Shown piece after piece: positions 10,477 through 22,544 of a stretch of DNA of 64,000 nt. Source of the DNA: Tetradesmus obliquus. Taxonomy: Eukaryota; Chlorophyta; Chlorophyceae; Sphaeropleales; Scenedesmaceae. Made by a program: the position numbers and the translations under genes. The number at the start of each line of letters is the position of its first letter. Positions within the stretch are counted from its first letter, which is position 1. The notes under the pieces are model-generated. The model was not told the DNA's origin and did not search any database. It saw nothing but the letters and a program-made list of their open reading frames with translations. The stretch covers positions 5,394,001 through 5,458,000 of the forward strand of contig CP126198.1 of the NCBI GenBank assembly GCA_030272155.1. Direction: 5' to 3'.

Positions 10477-13400
10477 TCAAACTGCACCGTTCAGCAGGGC
10501 TATGTCAAACGCAGCACCGTTGCCGTTGCCGTTTGCTGCCGCAGCACCGTTGCCGTTTGATGCAGCAGCACCATTTGCACTGGCGCCGTTGCCGTTGCCG
10601 TTCTCACTGGCTGCTGCTGCTGCTGCTGGCACTGCTGCTGCTGCTGCTGGCTGAGGAACCTGCACATCCTCCTCCACTACCATGGCCACAAGCACCGTGA
10701 TGTCGTCCATCTTGCCGCCTGCAGCAGCATCATGTTATTGCAGTAGCAGCAGCAGACAGCATAAATGATGTCAGCAAAAACAATGTCAACAAGCACGGTG
10801 ATGTCATCCATCTTGCCGCCTGCAGGAGCATCACAAATCGAGCATTGACAGCAGCAGCAGACAGCGGCACACACAGTCAGCAAACTGAGACACACAGCAG
10901 GCGCATGACAGCGTTATTGCATCCATCACGCATAGCGTTTGAAACAACAGCAGCAGCAGCAGAGTGGGCTACATCAGCCACATGGTTTGAGATCTGCATG
11001 TCATCTGTAGGCTTGCCCAGTGTGCCCTGAAACCATGAACAGCTGCCGCACTCTCAATAGCAGCAGGGCAGGGTGCATCAGCCAGAGACATTGGAGCCCG
11101 TATCCGTCACCTGTGAGCTCTCCCAGCTGCACCTTGCCGTCCTTGAGCTTGGTGTTCATCACCTTCATCCACCACGGCCAGTCCAGGCTGCACACAGCAG
11201 CAGCAGCAGGGGCAGCAGCAGCAGGAGGGGCAGCAGCGGCAAGGCCAGCAGCAGAGGCACAGCGGCAGGCAACGCGTCGTGAGGTGCGTCATGAAAGCCA
11301 GCGACATGTCAGGTCCTGGACCACAACTGACAACATATAATACAATACACCGCTTCTCTGCCTCTGCAGCACATGCGCCTGCAAACCAAAACCTGCTGCC
11401 TGCATGGCTTGCAAGACAGGGTCCCCAACCCATCAGCACTGCGCAGCATACACAACAACTCATGTTTGTTTGCTGCTCACCCCTGCGCCTTGGCCTCAGC
11501 CGTGTAGGAGCTGCGCGCTACCATCCTAGCTTGCAGGACAGTTTCAAACTGTTCACATCCCGAACACCATCCCGAACACAGCACAACTTATGCAGCTACA
11601 CAAACCAACATGGTGTCACTTGCTCACCCCTGCGCCTTGGCCTCAGCCGTGTAGGGGCTGGCAAAGTCCTCGTCAGCAGCGTGCCGCCGTGCCAGCTTTG
11701 CGATCTTGTCTGCTGCTGCATCCACGCCCTCCGCGCTGCGCGGCAGCAGCTCCAGCACCTCCTTGGCATATACATTGTCCCACAGGCCGTCAGAGCCTGC
11801 AGGAATAGAATGGACAGCAGCAGGAGGTGAGCGGCAGCACATGAGGCAGCTTCCTGGCATACACGTTGTCCCACAGGCCGTCGGAGCCTGCAAGCAATAA
11901 CAAATTCAACGGTGGAAATCACAGTGAGCGGCAGCAAGAGGTTAACGGCAGCAGATCCAGCAACTTCCTGGCATACACGTTGTCCCACAGGCCATCAGAG
12001 CCTGCAGACATAACACGGTGATTGGCAGCAGGGGGCAAGCAGCAGCACATGAGGCAGCTTCCTTGCATACACGTAATGCAAGCAAACAAGCGAACGAGTT
12101 GATGGGAGCAGCAGCATAGGCCTCAGGGATATTGGCAGCAGACAAGCACGTTGGGCACGTGCACACGTTACAGCAGCCTGAACGAGTTGCTGGTGCATAA
12201 AGCTTATGCGTTGGCATGAGCAATGTGCAGGGGTTACACATACATGTCGACACCTAAGCCTTGTCAGCTTGCTGCTTGTGTTGCACCACGTCCACAATAT
12301 TTCAGCCCTGTCTGCTACTTGCTTGTCCGTCGCCAACCAGCGCACCTGCCACCACAATGTCCCCTGGCTGCACCGGCAGGTGGAAGATCTCTGCGTCATC
12401 AGCTGTGTCTGTGCCGTCCACAAACTCGGGGTAGGCCCCAAACTGCAGCGGGCAGTCGAAGAAGTGCTGCTTGGGGCTGCTGCGCAGCGCAATCTCGCCG
12501 TTGCGCACCACAATGAAGCCGCTGTCGCCCTGCATGTGTGGATCATGTGTGGAGGAGAAGGAAGCAGGGACAAATGATAAGCATGATAAGAAGGCTCAAC
12601 ACGGGTCAACATGTGCTTGCCGTTGCGCACCATGATGAAGCCGCTGTCGCCCTGCGCGCGTGCGAGAATGCATTCAGGCAACCTCAGGCAGTTGTACAGC
12701 ACAGCGGGCAGACGCGTCGGACCATGTTGAGCGCCGTTGAAAAACAGTGAAGCCGCTGTTGCGCTGCGCGCGTAAATCACAAGGAGGAAAAAGAACATGA
12801 ACGCTCAGCAGCGATGATGAAACCAGCAGATAAGGGTCAAAACATGTCACCTGCTGCTGCTCTCCTTTTTACGGCATGGCTTCTGGTACTGTCCCTGCTG
12901 CTGGACCATCGAGCATCTAGTAATGCCTGCGCTGCCATATGGTGCTGGCTGCACCATGCATCGCACCAGCAGCACTCTGCAGCTGTGCATGAAACTGCCA
13001 GCTTCTGCACAGTCTGCCTCCTTCAACCAACAATCGCACACCACGCCACAGCAACACAGCACCCCAAACAGGCACACCCACCAGGTTTGCTGCAGTCAGC
13101 GCCTTCTGCTCCGGGCACAGCTGCACACTTCAATTATGCAATCCAGCAATATCCACTGCTACGTGCAATAACCACTGCTATGCGCAACCACCCCCTCCAC
13201 GTACCAGGTTTGCTGCAATCAGCGCCTTCTCCTCTGGGCACAGCTGCACACTTAGCTTATGCAAACCAGCAATATCCACTGCTACGCGCAACCACCCCCT
13301 CCATGTACCAGGTTTGCTGCAATCAGCGCCTTCTGCTCCGGGCACAGCTGCACATTCACCCAACCCAGCACGAACCAATGCCATGCGCAACCACCCCATC

Positions 13401-15180
13401 CACCCACCAGGTTTGCTGCAATCAGCGCCTTCTGCTCCGGGCACAGCTGCACCACGCATGCTGTTGCTGACCCCGCCTTTTTCGTCAGCTTGTGCGCTGT
13501 GTCCAGTGCTGCCCTCGGATCCACCACCACTGCAGGAGCATCCGTGCTGGAATATGGGCTGCAGCCACCGTCCATGCTGCTCATGCTCGCGCATGCGCTT
13601 TCCACGCTGCCGCTTGCCACCTCGCGTGTGTCTGCGCCTTCAATGTATGCACAGGCTACGCGCATGAGTGTGCGGGAATACTCTGCTGGGTTCACCCCTG
13701 ACTCTGCCCAGCCGCCGACACCTGCAGGCAAGCATTAGACATGTGCAAATGATCCGTTGCGCTGCACACACAGGTGCTGCTTCAGTAGCGCAGGTTCCTG
13801 CAAGGCACAGCTGGCTAAGGATCAGGCAGGAGAAGAAGTCTTGCTGGGGCCGAGTCCAAAGTAGCTGAGCCTCCGACAGCAGCAGGCAGGATGAGGCATG
13901 CATCACAGCAGTTATGAAACTGTGCAGGAGCCTGCCGCACCACCCACACAAGAACGGGTCGTGAGGGCGGCACTGCATGTGCACTTGCATGCACGCGCAC
14001 GTGATGAGACAAGGAGGAAACACTGCAGCTACTGACTATGATGGGTTGAGCATGGGCACCCACACCCCCGCTGCACACGACTCATGAATGCTTTTGTGTG
14101 CTGGGACACTTGGTGCACGACTGCTGTGTGCATATGTGACAAGGGGACCATGCAGCACCAGCCAGATTCTCAGGTGAGATTTAGCATGCAAGCATCCAAG
14201 TGTTGGCTGACAAATCAAGAGGTGACTCAAACCAGGGTCAAGTTTCTGGCCATGGGCAGGGCGGCCATGGTGCACCTGACGTGCAAGCAAACACTGCAAT
14301 GTGCATGTTGCCCTGCTGCAGGTGCTGTTGCTTGGTGTATAGCATGCTGCGGCATCCCTGTAACATTTAAGGGCTTGCATACTACCTTGCGCGTGATTGC
14401 CCTGGTGCTGCTGTTGCTGTTCGTCACATGTGGCACTACCACAGACAGCACTTTGCCTCAAATCAGAAGCTGGACTCACCATCTGCCACACCAATCGCGC
14501 CGCCGGAGATGTTGCTGACAAAGTGTGCATCCTCCCCACCATAAGACTCCTTCTCTGGGTGCGGCAGATACGCTGCTGCGCTGCGCATGCGCAGCTGCTT
14601 TACTGTCTTGTACACCACCTGCTGCTGTGGCTCAACTGCTGCTGGTGCTGCTGCTGCCTGCACACCGCTGCCTGCCTCAGCTGTTGTCTGCACCACTGCG
14701 GAGGCCTCCTCGAGCGGCTTTGAGACCACGGCTGTGGCTATAGCAGCAAACGCAGAGTGGCAGAGCAGGCACAGCAACAGCAGCAGGTCCTCAGGCCACC
14801 AGGCCATGGCAGCAAAAGGTGCATTGCCACCGCTAGCTGCAGTTCCAACTAATAGGACAAGCCACATGCGTGGCGAACAGGCTAACCAAGCCAGCATGCA
14901 GCGAATCACGATGCACGGTGTCTGGCCATCTGCGCTGTGGCTACGATACACCAATCACAAGCCACCAAGAAGCAAGCTATACATGATCTACTACTGAGAC
15001 CACTTCAGTAACTATAATTGAACTGCTGCGTTGATGCACAGGTGTGGCCACTCTCTTGCCTGAACTCTCCGCCCTGACTCGGCTGGGCCGCAAGCTCCTG
15101 CTGGCTACCGAAAGTGTAGCCTGTCTAGGAAGTTTTGCACCAGCTTGACGAGCCCTCTGGGCGAGGCTGTGCGCGTGCAT
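10477..15180 (-). CDS. PTC7-type PP2C protein phosphatase, probably organellar
   Basis: Seven exons: about 15180-15030, about 14755-14480, 13721-13408, 12529-12346, 11796-11628, 11187-11111 and 10718-10477. The five junctions after exon 2 are in phase and rebuild family motifs: GGEDAHF, GVADGVGGWAESGV, AANLGDSGFIVVRNG, VVAGSDGLWDNVY and GGKMDDITVLV. The acidic residues in the EDAHF, VADG, SDG and DDI motifs are the metal-binding positions of PPM phosphatases, so a Mg/Mn-dependent Ser/Thr phosphatase is expected. The ATG at 15180 opens MHAHSLAQRARQAG and continues Arg/Ser-rich to VRAES, a typical algal plastid (or mitochondrial) transit peptide. The exon 1 to exon 2 junction is not resolved. 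The C-terminus is an unusual Ala-rich and Asn-Gly-Ala tail ending in FDIALLNGAV. Confidence 0.85.
10690..10835 (-). repeat. Duplicated KMDDITVLV exon start
   Basis: The acceptor and first codons of the last PP2C exon (GGKMDDITVLV) occur at 10690-10718 and again at 10795-10825, inside the upstream intron. The upstream copy diverges after DITVLVD and is not attached to the tail. Confidence 0.75.
11477..11665 (-). repeat. Duplicated PP2C exon 5 end with donor
   Basis: The segment coding for TAEAKAQG and its GTGAGCA donor is present at about 11624-11660 and again about 147 bases downstream at 11477-11515. The full exon is the upstream one on the minus strand. Confidence 0.7.
11756..12070 (-). 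repeat. Tandem copies of GSDGLWDNVYAKE exon start
   Basis: The acceptor and first ~40 bases of PP2C exon 5 occur at about 11756-11796, 11850-11888 and 11960-12001, with a shorter degenerate copy near 12055-12072. Only the copy at 11796 continues into LLPRSAEGVDAAADK. Confidence 0.75.
13082..13455 (-). repeat. Four copies of QLCPEQKALIAANL exon end plus donor
   Basis: The 3' edge of PP2C exon 13721-13408 recurs at 13082, 13205, 13309 and 13408 (spacings 123, 104, 99). Each keeps the codons for LCPEQKALIAANL or LCPEEKALIAANL and a GT donor, but only the last is joined to the complete exon. Confidence 0.85.
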
Positions 15181-15931
15181 CGTGATGGCAGACTGGACGC
15201 ACTGCCGGTGTGTATGTGCGGAGCAGAGGAAACTCAAGCCAGAAAGATGAACATACTCAAACACGTTGCATGTGGCCTTGCTGTGCAGTGGTGCCTGATC
15301 AGCTGGTTCAGGGCTCACGGAGCAAGAAGAAGTGCTGACAAAGCAGTTGCAAGCAAAGGAAGCACCGTCCGGTTACATCATCCTTGTTATGAAGATTTAG
15401 GTTATGTTCAGCCTGCTGCTGAGATTGCAGGCGAACGAACCTCTTGCTCCTGTGTTGCTGGCAGAAGCGAAAGAGAGGGGAGGGCTGCTGCGAACTCTGG
15501 ACAATCCTGCCCAGTGGCGTACACATCTAAGGACCAAAACAATCTTCATTTGTGTATTCCCCCTTATAGAGTAGGATGGGCTCACTGACTGCACAGGGTA
15601 TGCCGCATATCATATAGAGTTGAACTCTGGACCAGAGCTGACAGACCAGCGCTGCTGAGCAGTAGCTCTGAGCCAATGCATCGATCCAGGCTTGACGCTG
15701 ATGTATAAGAACGACTTTACACTGATGTTGTGCTAGAACACCTCATTCACGCTGTGCACCTTCAACACAGCCATCCTGACGTCAGGAGCAGTTGACTGAA
15801 AGCAGGAGCATCACCCTTGCCCGCATCTGTTGAAAAAGATTCGAATATTCAGAAATCTATGCATCCCTTGCTGTACGGCACGTACTCCGTAGTACAGCAT
15901 GCAAAACAACAGGCAGGCCCCTTGGGAGCCT

Positions 15932-15999
15932 CCCATGCGGCTCCATGCATCCGTTCGCGCCAGGTGCCCCATGCGGCTCCATGCATCCGTTCGCGCCAG
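15932..15999. repeat. 36-bp direct duplication
   Basis: A 32-base block beginning CCCATGCGGCTCCATGCATC is repeated without change at 15932 and 15968. Confidence 0.9.
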
Positions 16000-17531
16000 A
16001 TGCCAGACACCAAACATCAGTCCCTCAAAAGGTCCCAGACCCAACCGTTAACACCAAACCATCATACAACCGACGCCGAACAGTTCGCCCTGGCCCTCAG
16101 TGACAGCCTTGCTAAGGCCGGGCTTTCAGGTGAGAGCCACTGACCAGCGCTGCAGCATAACGTTATAACGCTGTCCTGCAGCAGTATTCAAGTGCGCTAC
16201 CGCGGCACCATGCACATGTGGCACAGGCCCGAATACGGCTGCAAAGCCCAAGTGTGGATTCTGCAGTACTCAAATAGCTGTGCGTACGCACAGTTCTTGC
16301 ACAGCTGCGCATGTGCGCAGTTCTGGACACCACTCATTCCAAACACCCAGAGTCTCTGGGTGTGCAGCACACATGGCAGCATGCAGGCATGCAAGTGATG
16401 GCACTCGAGCATCAGCCACATAATGCGGCCATAGCACCAGAAGCAGCGCAGCAGCAGCCTCATAAGCAAGACGTTCATTGTGCGCAGCACATATGCAAGA
16501 TACGAAACACCGCATCCGTGACTCTGGCATCAGGCAACTCGCTGTGTAAGGGTCTGCCTCAAATCAAACGTAAAGATATGGGTACGCAGTGCAGTATCCT
16601 ACAGTGATATAAACGATTTGCCAACGCCACAGGTGGTTTTGACACCAGCAGCGCCACGCAGTTCCAGCATCAAGCGATTGGGCGCGCTAGCTGCACATGC
16701 TGTGCTGCTCTTGCATCATTCCAGGAGTGCCAAACACCTGCTGCAGAAGTATTCATGAACGCCCCTCCTGGCAGGCAGCAGCAGACGCCACCCAGAAACC
16801 CCGCCAGCAACGTTGCTGGGTTCACCCAGCCATCAGTGCGCATGCAAACGGCGACTGAAGGCATATCCATGTGCAATGCAGTGTCTTGCAGACACAAAGG
16901 AACAGCCAGAATGCTGCCACCCGGCACCCCTCGCCCAGCCCGCCTAAATTTAAATATGAATTTAAAGTCAAACACCCTCCCCACCAAGGCCGCCTTGTGT
17001 GCTCGGCGACTAGCTGCATAACAGAGGGAGACCACAGTTCGCTACGTAGTGCAGTACTGACCATAAAGCCACCAAGTCAAGGTATGACCTACAGCAGGAC
17101 CTGGCTTCATGTTGATTGCGGCACAAAAAACCACCTGTTGAGACCACACCAAATCCATCATGCCGGGGCGCAACATCACCCGGTGATACTGCAGAATGCG
17201 CCAGAGGCTGCCTAGGCATGGGCCATACTGGTGCACTCTGCAGTATGCTTGCAGGGCAAGGGTTTGTAACCAGATCCTGTCTCTTCATGAGCAGGGACTG
17301 CCGACAAGGGACAAAGGACCCGCCACTCCTTAGATGCAGCTGCCGCCGCAAAAATCCTAGCACAGCATGCAGCGATGATCCTCACGCAGCATGCGGCAGC
17401 GCCGCCACGCCACTTCCCACAAAGCAACACGTGGGTAAGTGTGTGTGCAGCTGATGCCGCCATCCAGTAATGGCACCCTCTGGTGTCTTGCCGCTGTAAT
17501 CTATGCTCCAAGACAAACGCAAGTCTAAATG

Positions 17532-17639
17532 CAAGTGTGACACAAAATTCAAATGCACTGAGGCCCGCAAGTGTGACACAGAATTCAAATGCACTGAGGC
17601 CCGCAAGTGTGACACAAAAGTCAAATGCACTGAGGCCCG
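17532..17639. repeat. Three 36-bp tandem units
   Basis: Units start at 17532, 17568 and 17604 and differ at single bases. On the plus strand they would read as a 12-residue repeat KCDTKFKCTEAR; on the minus strand as SVHLNFVSHLRA. No flanking gene supports either reading. Confidence 0.9.
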
Positions 17640-17817
17640 TAGCACTCTCGTGCTGCAGCGAGTGCAAGTGCCGGCGGAGTCCAAAGCACTCCCTACCAAA
17701 CGACCCAGAGCCCCCAACAAACAATCGACAGGTTTGTCCGACAAACCAAGGCAAAGCGTTGTGTCTTAGAGCCGGCAGACATCATCCTCCAGAAGGTGTT
17801 TCTGCAACTGCTCACAA

Positions 17818-17868
17818 GTATGTGTATATATGTGTGTATGTGTGTATGTACGTACGTATGTGTCACAG
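17818..17868. repeat. TG/TA-rich microsatellite
   Basis: An alternating purine-pyrimidine stretch of TGTG, TATA and ACGTACGT. It has potential for unusual DNA structure but no gene context. Confidence 0.8.
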
Positions 17869-18520
17869 AGCCAGGCTCGGGCACGTGCATGCTGCCCAGT
17901 TGCAAAAAGTGTTGCTATGCAATAACACCCAGCCGTTGAAAAAACACTTTGTAGCACAGATGTGACGTAACAGCGGAAGCTGCCGTAACAGTACTGTGCA
18001 GACAGTTGGCTAAACCTCCAGAGTACCACGACAACAAATGCACAGCCAGTACAGGCAACCACTTTTCCAACACGGTACGGGCAGTGCATGTTTGTTGCCC
18101 TCCCATACATCTGCAGCACAGCTGTTTGGCAGTGTCGCAAGATGTGCCAGCACATAGATTTATGACGCTACATATGACTGGAGCTGTTGCCCCCTATGCT
18201 CAACGTGAAACATTAAACATAACATGCTACAATGTATACGTATGTTTGCCATGCGTTCATTCAGGGCATGCAAGGCAGCATGCAGCGGCTTGCCCCACGC
18301 ACGTGTCGCACTCAGGAGCAGCATATTTGGCTGTTTTCAAGCAAGTCCCAGCACGGCAATGTACGGCAGACTGTACAAGGCTGAATGCCATGGGTCTCAA
18401 ACATTCTGTTCTGTCCACCTAGGTGAGGCCTCACAGCAGCCAATGAACAGCCCTTAGCCAGTTCTAAGCCCGATGGTGATCAACCTCCGCCGCTCTTTAA
18501 AGAGCAACGGACACTAAACG

Positions 18521-18597
18521 GTGCCGCGGCGGACACGGCGCAGTGCCGCTACGGACACAGCACAGTGCCGCAACATACACAGCACAGTGCCGTAACG
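18521..18597. repeat. Short minisatellite, ~20-bp unit, about four copies
   Basis: Units share GGACACAGCACAGTGCCG-like sequence and drift by a few bases from one to the next. Confidence 0.75.
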
Positions 18598-18609
18598 CAC
18601 CGATTGCAT

Positions 18610-18789
18610 TCAACCAATTGCACCAATATCAGCGTCCACCCACACAACTGGTGTGACACTGCGCAGCATGCTGTCTCTGTTGCCAGTCAAATATTCAGGC
18701 AAAACCCACAGGCCGGCACGCATGTGCGCCGCCTCATTGCATTCAACACTTGCGCTGATATCAGCATCCACCCACACAAATGGTGCATC
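18610..18789 (-). CDS. Possible terminal exon of an unrecognised gene
   Basis: A CTCAG acceptor at 18790 opens a 59-codon frame ending with TGA at 18610-18612. It reads DAPFVWVDADISASVECNEA, then HMRAGLWVLPEYLTGN, then TPVVWVDADIGAIG. The VWVDADI element occurs twice, so the end may itself be a duplicated exon edge. A further open segment at about 18890-18960 (ALAEKVVDNVLVNTVIRRAW) could be an upstream exon. I do not recognise the family; it may equally be noise. Confidence 0.3.
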   Translation of the reverse strand, partial: DAPFVWVDADISASVECNEAAHMRAGLWVLPEYLTGNRDSMLRSVTPVVWVDADIGAIG

Positions 18790-18831
18790 CTGAGGGGCAC
18801 AGGCAGCCTGTGATGCCCTTGCTGACCTACA

Positions 18832-18863
<32 letters not shown>

Positions 18864-19047
18864 TACACTGCCATCACACCAGGCACGCCTGATGACGGTG
18901 TTGACAAGCACATTATCTACAACTTTCTCGGCCAAAGCAGAAGCTAGAACAGGTGACACCACTCACCACGCCAGCAGCAGTCGTCGCCACGGGCGTGAAA
19001 GCTGCTGGCTGAGCTCCAGCGCTCAGGCTAGCAGCCCTGTAGGGACA

Positions 19048-21433
19048 TTACTTTGGCGTATCCTTCCATGTTTGACCGCACGTTGACTGCACGCGTGCAT
19101 TGGCCACTGTGTAGCCCGCCGCTGCCTTGAAGTCTCCCACCAGCTGCCCGTTAATGCAGCTGACAGTTGCAGTCGCTGCAACAGCTGCTGCATTGGTCTT
19201 GCTGGTTGCAGGAGGCTTCAGCAGATCCAAAGACAGCGGGAAGCAGCTGCTGCCAGCGTCCACGTTACAGGCCATAACTGTGCAGCTTCCACCCGGCTGT
19301 GGGAGGAAGGTTCCTGCCCACAGGTTGCCCTTGTTTGATGCAGATGGCTTGCTATCAGCAATGCCAAGCGGGCACATCTTGTTGGCTGTGAAGGAGCCAA
19401 CCTTACAAGGCTTGCTGGATGTCCGGGTGGTTGCAGCACTGCACGATCCGAGCAAGGAGGCGTAGTTGCTGGTCAGGACCTTGCAAGTGGTAGGCAGGGT
19501 GCCGCAAGTGTCTTCCACAGACTGGCCATCAACACCGCCCAGTATCAGCTTCGCCAGGCGCGGCTTTGTCACGTTGAGGAAGGTGGGAGAGGCGCCGGTG
19601 AACTGCACGCCAAAGGTCATGGCCAACTGCGGCGGCTGCAGGGATGGCGTTTGAATATTCAAATAGAGCACCGAAACAGCTATGGTCAGTATGTTGAAGA
19701 GTGAGAAGTGTGGTATGCATCTGGCACGGGGTCCGCCTGCAGCTGACAGGGTTGGCAAGCACAGCAGCTGCATGCAGCGGCTGCCAGAGCACTGGCAGCA
19801 CATATTTGTACAGCTGCAAGTGGTTTGAAGTGCAGGGCAGATAGAAACGCAAGCGCACACGGCACATACCACAATTTTCCACCAAACATACATATTCAGT
19901 GACATACAGTATCAGAATCAGCTTGTTCAGGCAAGCACCCACCTGGTCTGAGCAGCTTGTCATTGTGACTGGCACGTTCTTGGCTGTTAGGCTGCTGTCA
20001 CCCAGACCGCTGCTCTGCTTCACAATGTCGGCACTGATTGCCGCAGCCAGCTGCACATCCACTTGGTCCCTCTTGATGCTGGTGCATGACAGCACTCCGA
20101 TCGGAATGGATTGCCAATCAGGAATGACATTGTCAGGCCGTCAGTGTCATCCGCTGGTGCTGCATACCACTCAATGATGCTTTTGCCGCTGCCGCTGACA
20201 GGTTGACCGGCCGTGCTGGTGGTGCTAGCCGTGACGTCAGCAATGATAGGCACATCTTTGACCAGATCTGCTGTTGCTTGACCGGCAGCGTTGGTAATGC
20301 CGCTGAGCGTAGCGCGTGTGCCGTCACGGAATGCGGCCGCAAATGCAATGGTCCTACCAGCCACCGGCTTGCCAGCTTCCGTGTAGCTGGCAGTCACTGT
20401 GACAGTGGTTGAAACTGGCACTCGGGCACTAGGCTTTAGAGTGAGTTGCAGCAGGGGCTTGGCAGTGCCGTCATCATACCATTGGATTACGCTCTTGCCG
20501 GCATTCGATGACGCGCCAGCGCCGACAGACACTGACGACATCGTCTTGCCTGCACTCGACTTAGTGCTGGCAACCACCTCTGCCACAGACACCACATTGC
20601 GCACTAGTGGGATGGTAGCCACACCACGGGCATTGGTGTTTGCTGTCCTGGTGTCCTTTGTGCCATCGCTGTACTTGATATCAAAGGTGATTGGCTGGTT
20701 TGCCTTTGGCTTGGTACCACGTATGTAGCTGAAACCCGTACGCGTGTTGTCAACCACGTATGTAGCTGAAACCCGTACGCGTGTTGTCACGCGCACACGC
20801 GCATTCGGAGCCAGGGTCAACTCCAGCTGATCCTTTGACCAAGTAATAGAGTCTGCAGATTGCGCTACAAAGAAGCCAGTAATGCGCTTGGTGCTCCTTA
20901 GCAGCGCAGCAGATACCACCTTCACATCTTCCGTAGGACTTGCAGGGATCTGTGCAACGGCCTTGCAATCAGCGCCGGTGGTTGAGGTGTATGTGGCACC
21001 GCTGGGAGCACGTGTTTCAGGGTCAACCAGTGTAAAGGCGATGACCTGGCCGGATTGAGGCTTGCCGTCCACAGTGTAGCAGGCTTCCACAGTCACTGGC
21101 TTGCCAGGGGGCACGATCTGTGCATTTGGCAGTGTGTGTTTTGTTGCGCAGGACGACAGCAGCAGAGCATACATTCAGCATACCCGTCAGGCAGTGTGCT
21201 TTCTCTTGCATGCTGTCAGGTAGGAAGTGCTTGCATTGGTGCTGCTCTCGCAAAGGTCGGGCCTTGAACAGCAGGATGCCTGCAATCTTCACTGTCATGG
21301 TGGCAGACACACTTCCAAACCCCAAAATAAGTTACGACTATAAAATAACACTCACCGGGTCAGGGATGGTCAGGGTGCAGGGTGTACGCTCGTGACGTGG
21401 CTGCTGGGGTGGGCTCCTGGCCTTACACCACTC
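19048..21433 (-). CDS. Extracellular-type protein with three Ig-like repeats and a Cys-rich C-terminal domain
   Basis: Exons: about 21433-21356, 21117-19943 and 19639-19048, about 610 residues, with the stop TAA at 19048. The first junction rebuilds CTLTIPDPIVPPGKPVTVEA. Three ~100-residue modules follow with a Big_1/invasin-like Ig pattern: VTVEACYTVDGKPQSGQVIAF, VRVSATY...NQPITFDIKYSDGT and VTVTASYTEAGKPVAGRTIAF. The second and third end in the parallel segments GKSVIQWYDD and GKSIIEWYAA. The last exon is Cys-rich (CGTLPTTCKVL, CKVGSFTANKMCPLG, CTVMACNVDAGSSCF) and is not a family I can name. Frame changes without a visible intron between ADDTDGL and NVIPDWQSIPIG (20100-20165), so the gene is either disrupted or mis-sequenced there. 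No start codon or signal peptide was located; the first exon shown is the furthest upstream I can support. A matrix or wall role is inference. Confidence 0.6.
20716..20789. repeat. Perfect 37-bp tandem duplication inside coding sequence
   Basis: Bases 20716-20752 and 20753-20789 are identical. The unit is not a multiple of three, so on the minus strand it is read in two frames, once as TTRVRVSATYV and once as DNTRTGFSYIRG, inside the second Ig-like module. Confidence 0.95.
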
Positions 21434-21574
21434 TGTATGGCAGTATTAATTGCGAGCACCGTGTGCGCATCAAGACTATCAATATCAACCCCATCTGCCC
21501 CCGCCCCAACTGCACGGAGCTCTACACCTTTGCACGTGAGTGCAGCAGCCTCGCCTAACTGGTAGCAAGCCTAT

Positions 21575-21611
<37 letters not shown>

Positions 21612-22126
21612 TGCTGGCAGCTTCTGTGCATTGTGTGAGCTGAACTGCACAGCTGCTGTACACCTTTGCCCGTGAGTGGAGCAATGCTTGTGCTGCCTTG
21701 CACCAGAGGCAGTTGAAGCAGCAGTCGTAGCAGCAGCAGCAGCAGTAGCAGCAGCAGTAGCAGCAGCAGCATTGCAGTGCGCAACCACACCTCAAGCTTG
21801 CATGCATTCAAGTGTAGCTGTGTTGCGCTGCTTCACTGCATGTTGTGTGACAACTCAGCTGTGCTGAGAAAGAAAGCTGCTGTGCTGTTGATCCACTACA
21901 CTGCAGAGGGTGAGCATTTTTGAAGGCAATTTGGACGAGTTGATGGCATGTTATACAAAAACCCAGCTGTTCTGAGCAATCATCCTGTTTGAAGGGCTTT
22001 GATTGGTGTTTTTTTTGCGCTGCAGAGGGCGAGCAGGGCGACAGCAACGTGGCCAACTTTGTGGCCTGGGACAAGCTGACCTACTGCGGCGGCGTCATCC
22101 ACACCATCAACAACGTGAGCACATAG

Positions 22127-22160
<34 letters not shown>

Positions 22161-22463
22161 ACAGTGACAGTGACACAGCAGTGCCTGCTGCCCGTGTCTG
22201 GTGCACTCTGGACATCGCTGTGCATGCTATGCAGCTGCTGTGGTCATGCCTTTGCTGCATCCTTTCCTTCCGATAACTGAATTGCGCTTGCCTGTATCTG
22301 GTATAAAGCGGCATGGAGGTCTAGAACTCACAAAAACACCAGCGCAACATGCCTGACTACTGACTGGCATTGATCCTGCTGCTGCTGCTGCTGCTGCAGG
22401 TGCTTCTGCCCGAAGATGTGTACCCCTCCCTGCAGGCTTTGCTGGCAGGCAAGCAGCTGACCA

Positions 22464-22544
<81 letters not shown>

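Larger units (their letters stand above)
15181..18609. other. Region without a confident gene
   Basis: Open frames here are short, occur on both strands and show no recognisable domain or chain of splice sites. It holds three short tandem repeats listed separately and a TG/TA-rich microsatellite. The 5' untranslated region and promoter of the PP2C gene should lie just above 15180. Confidence 0.4.

Noticed and set aside
16670..17035. 120-codon minus frame
   Set aside because: Composition is ordinary for non-coding DNA here and both strands are open; no family recognised.
17212..17754. 180-codon minus frame
   Set aside because: Contains the 36-bp repeat read as SVHLNFVSHL and nothing else recognisable.
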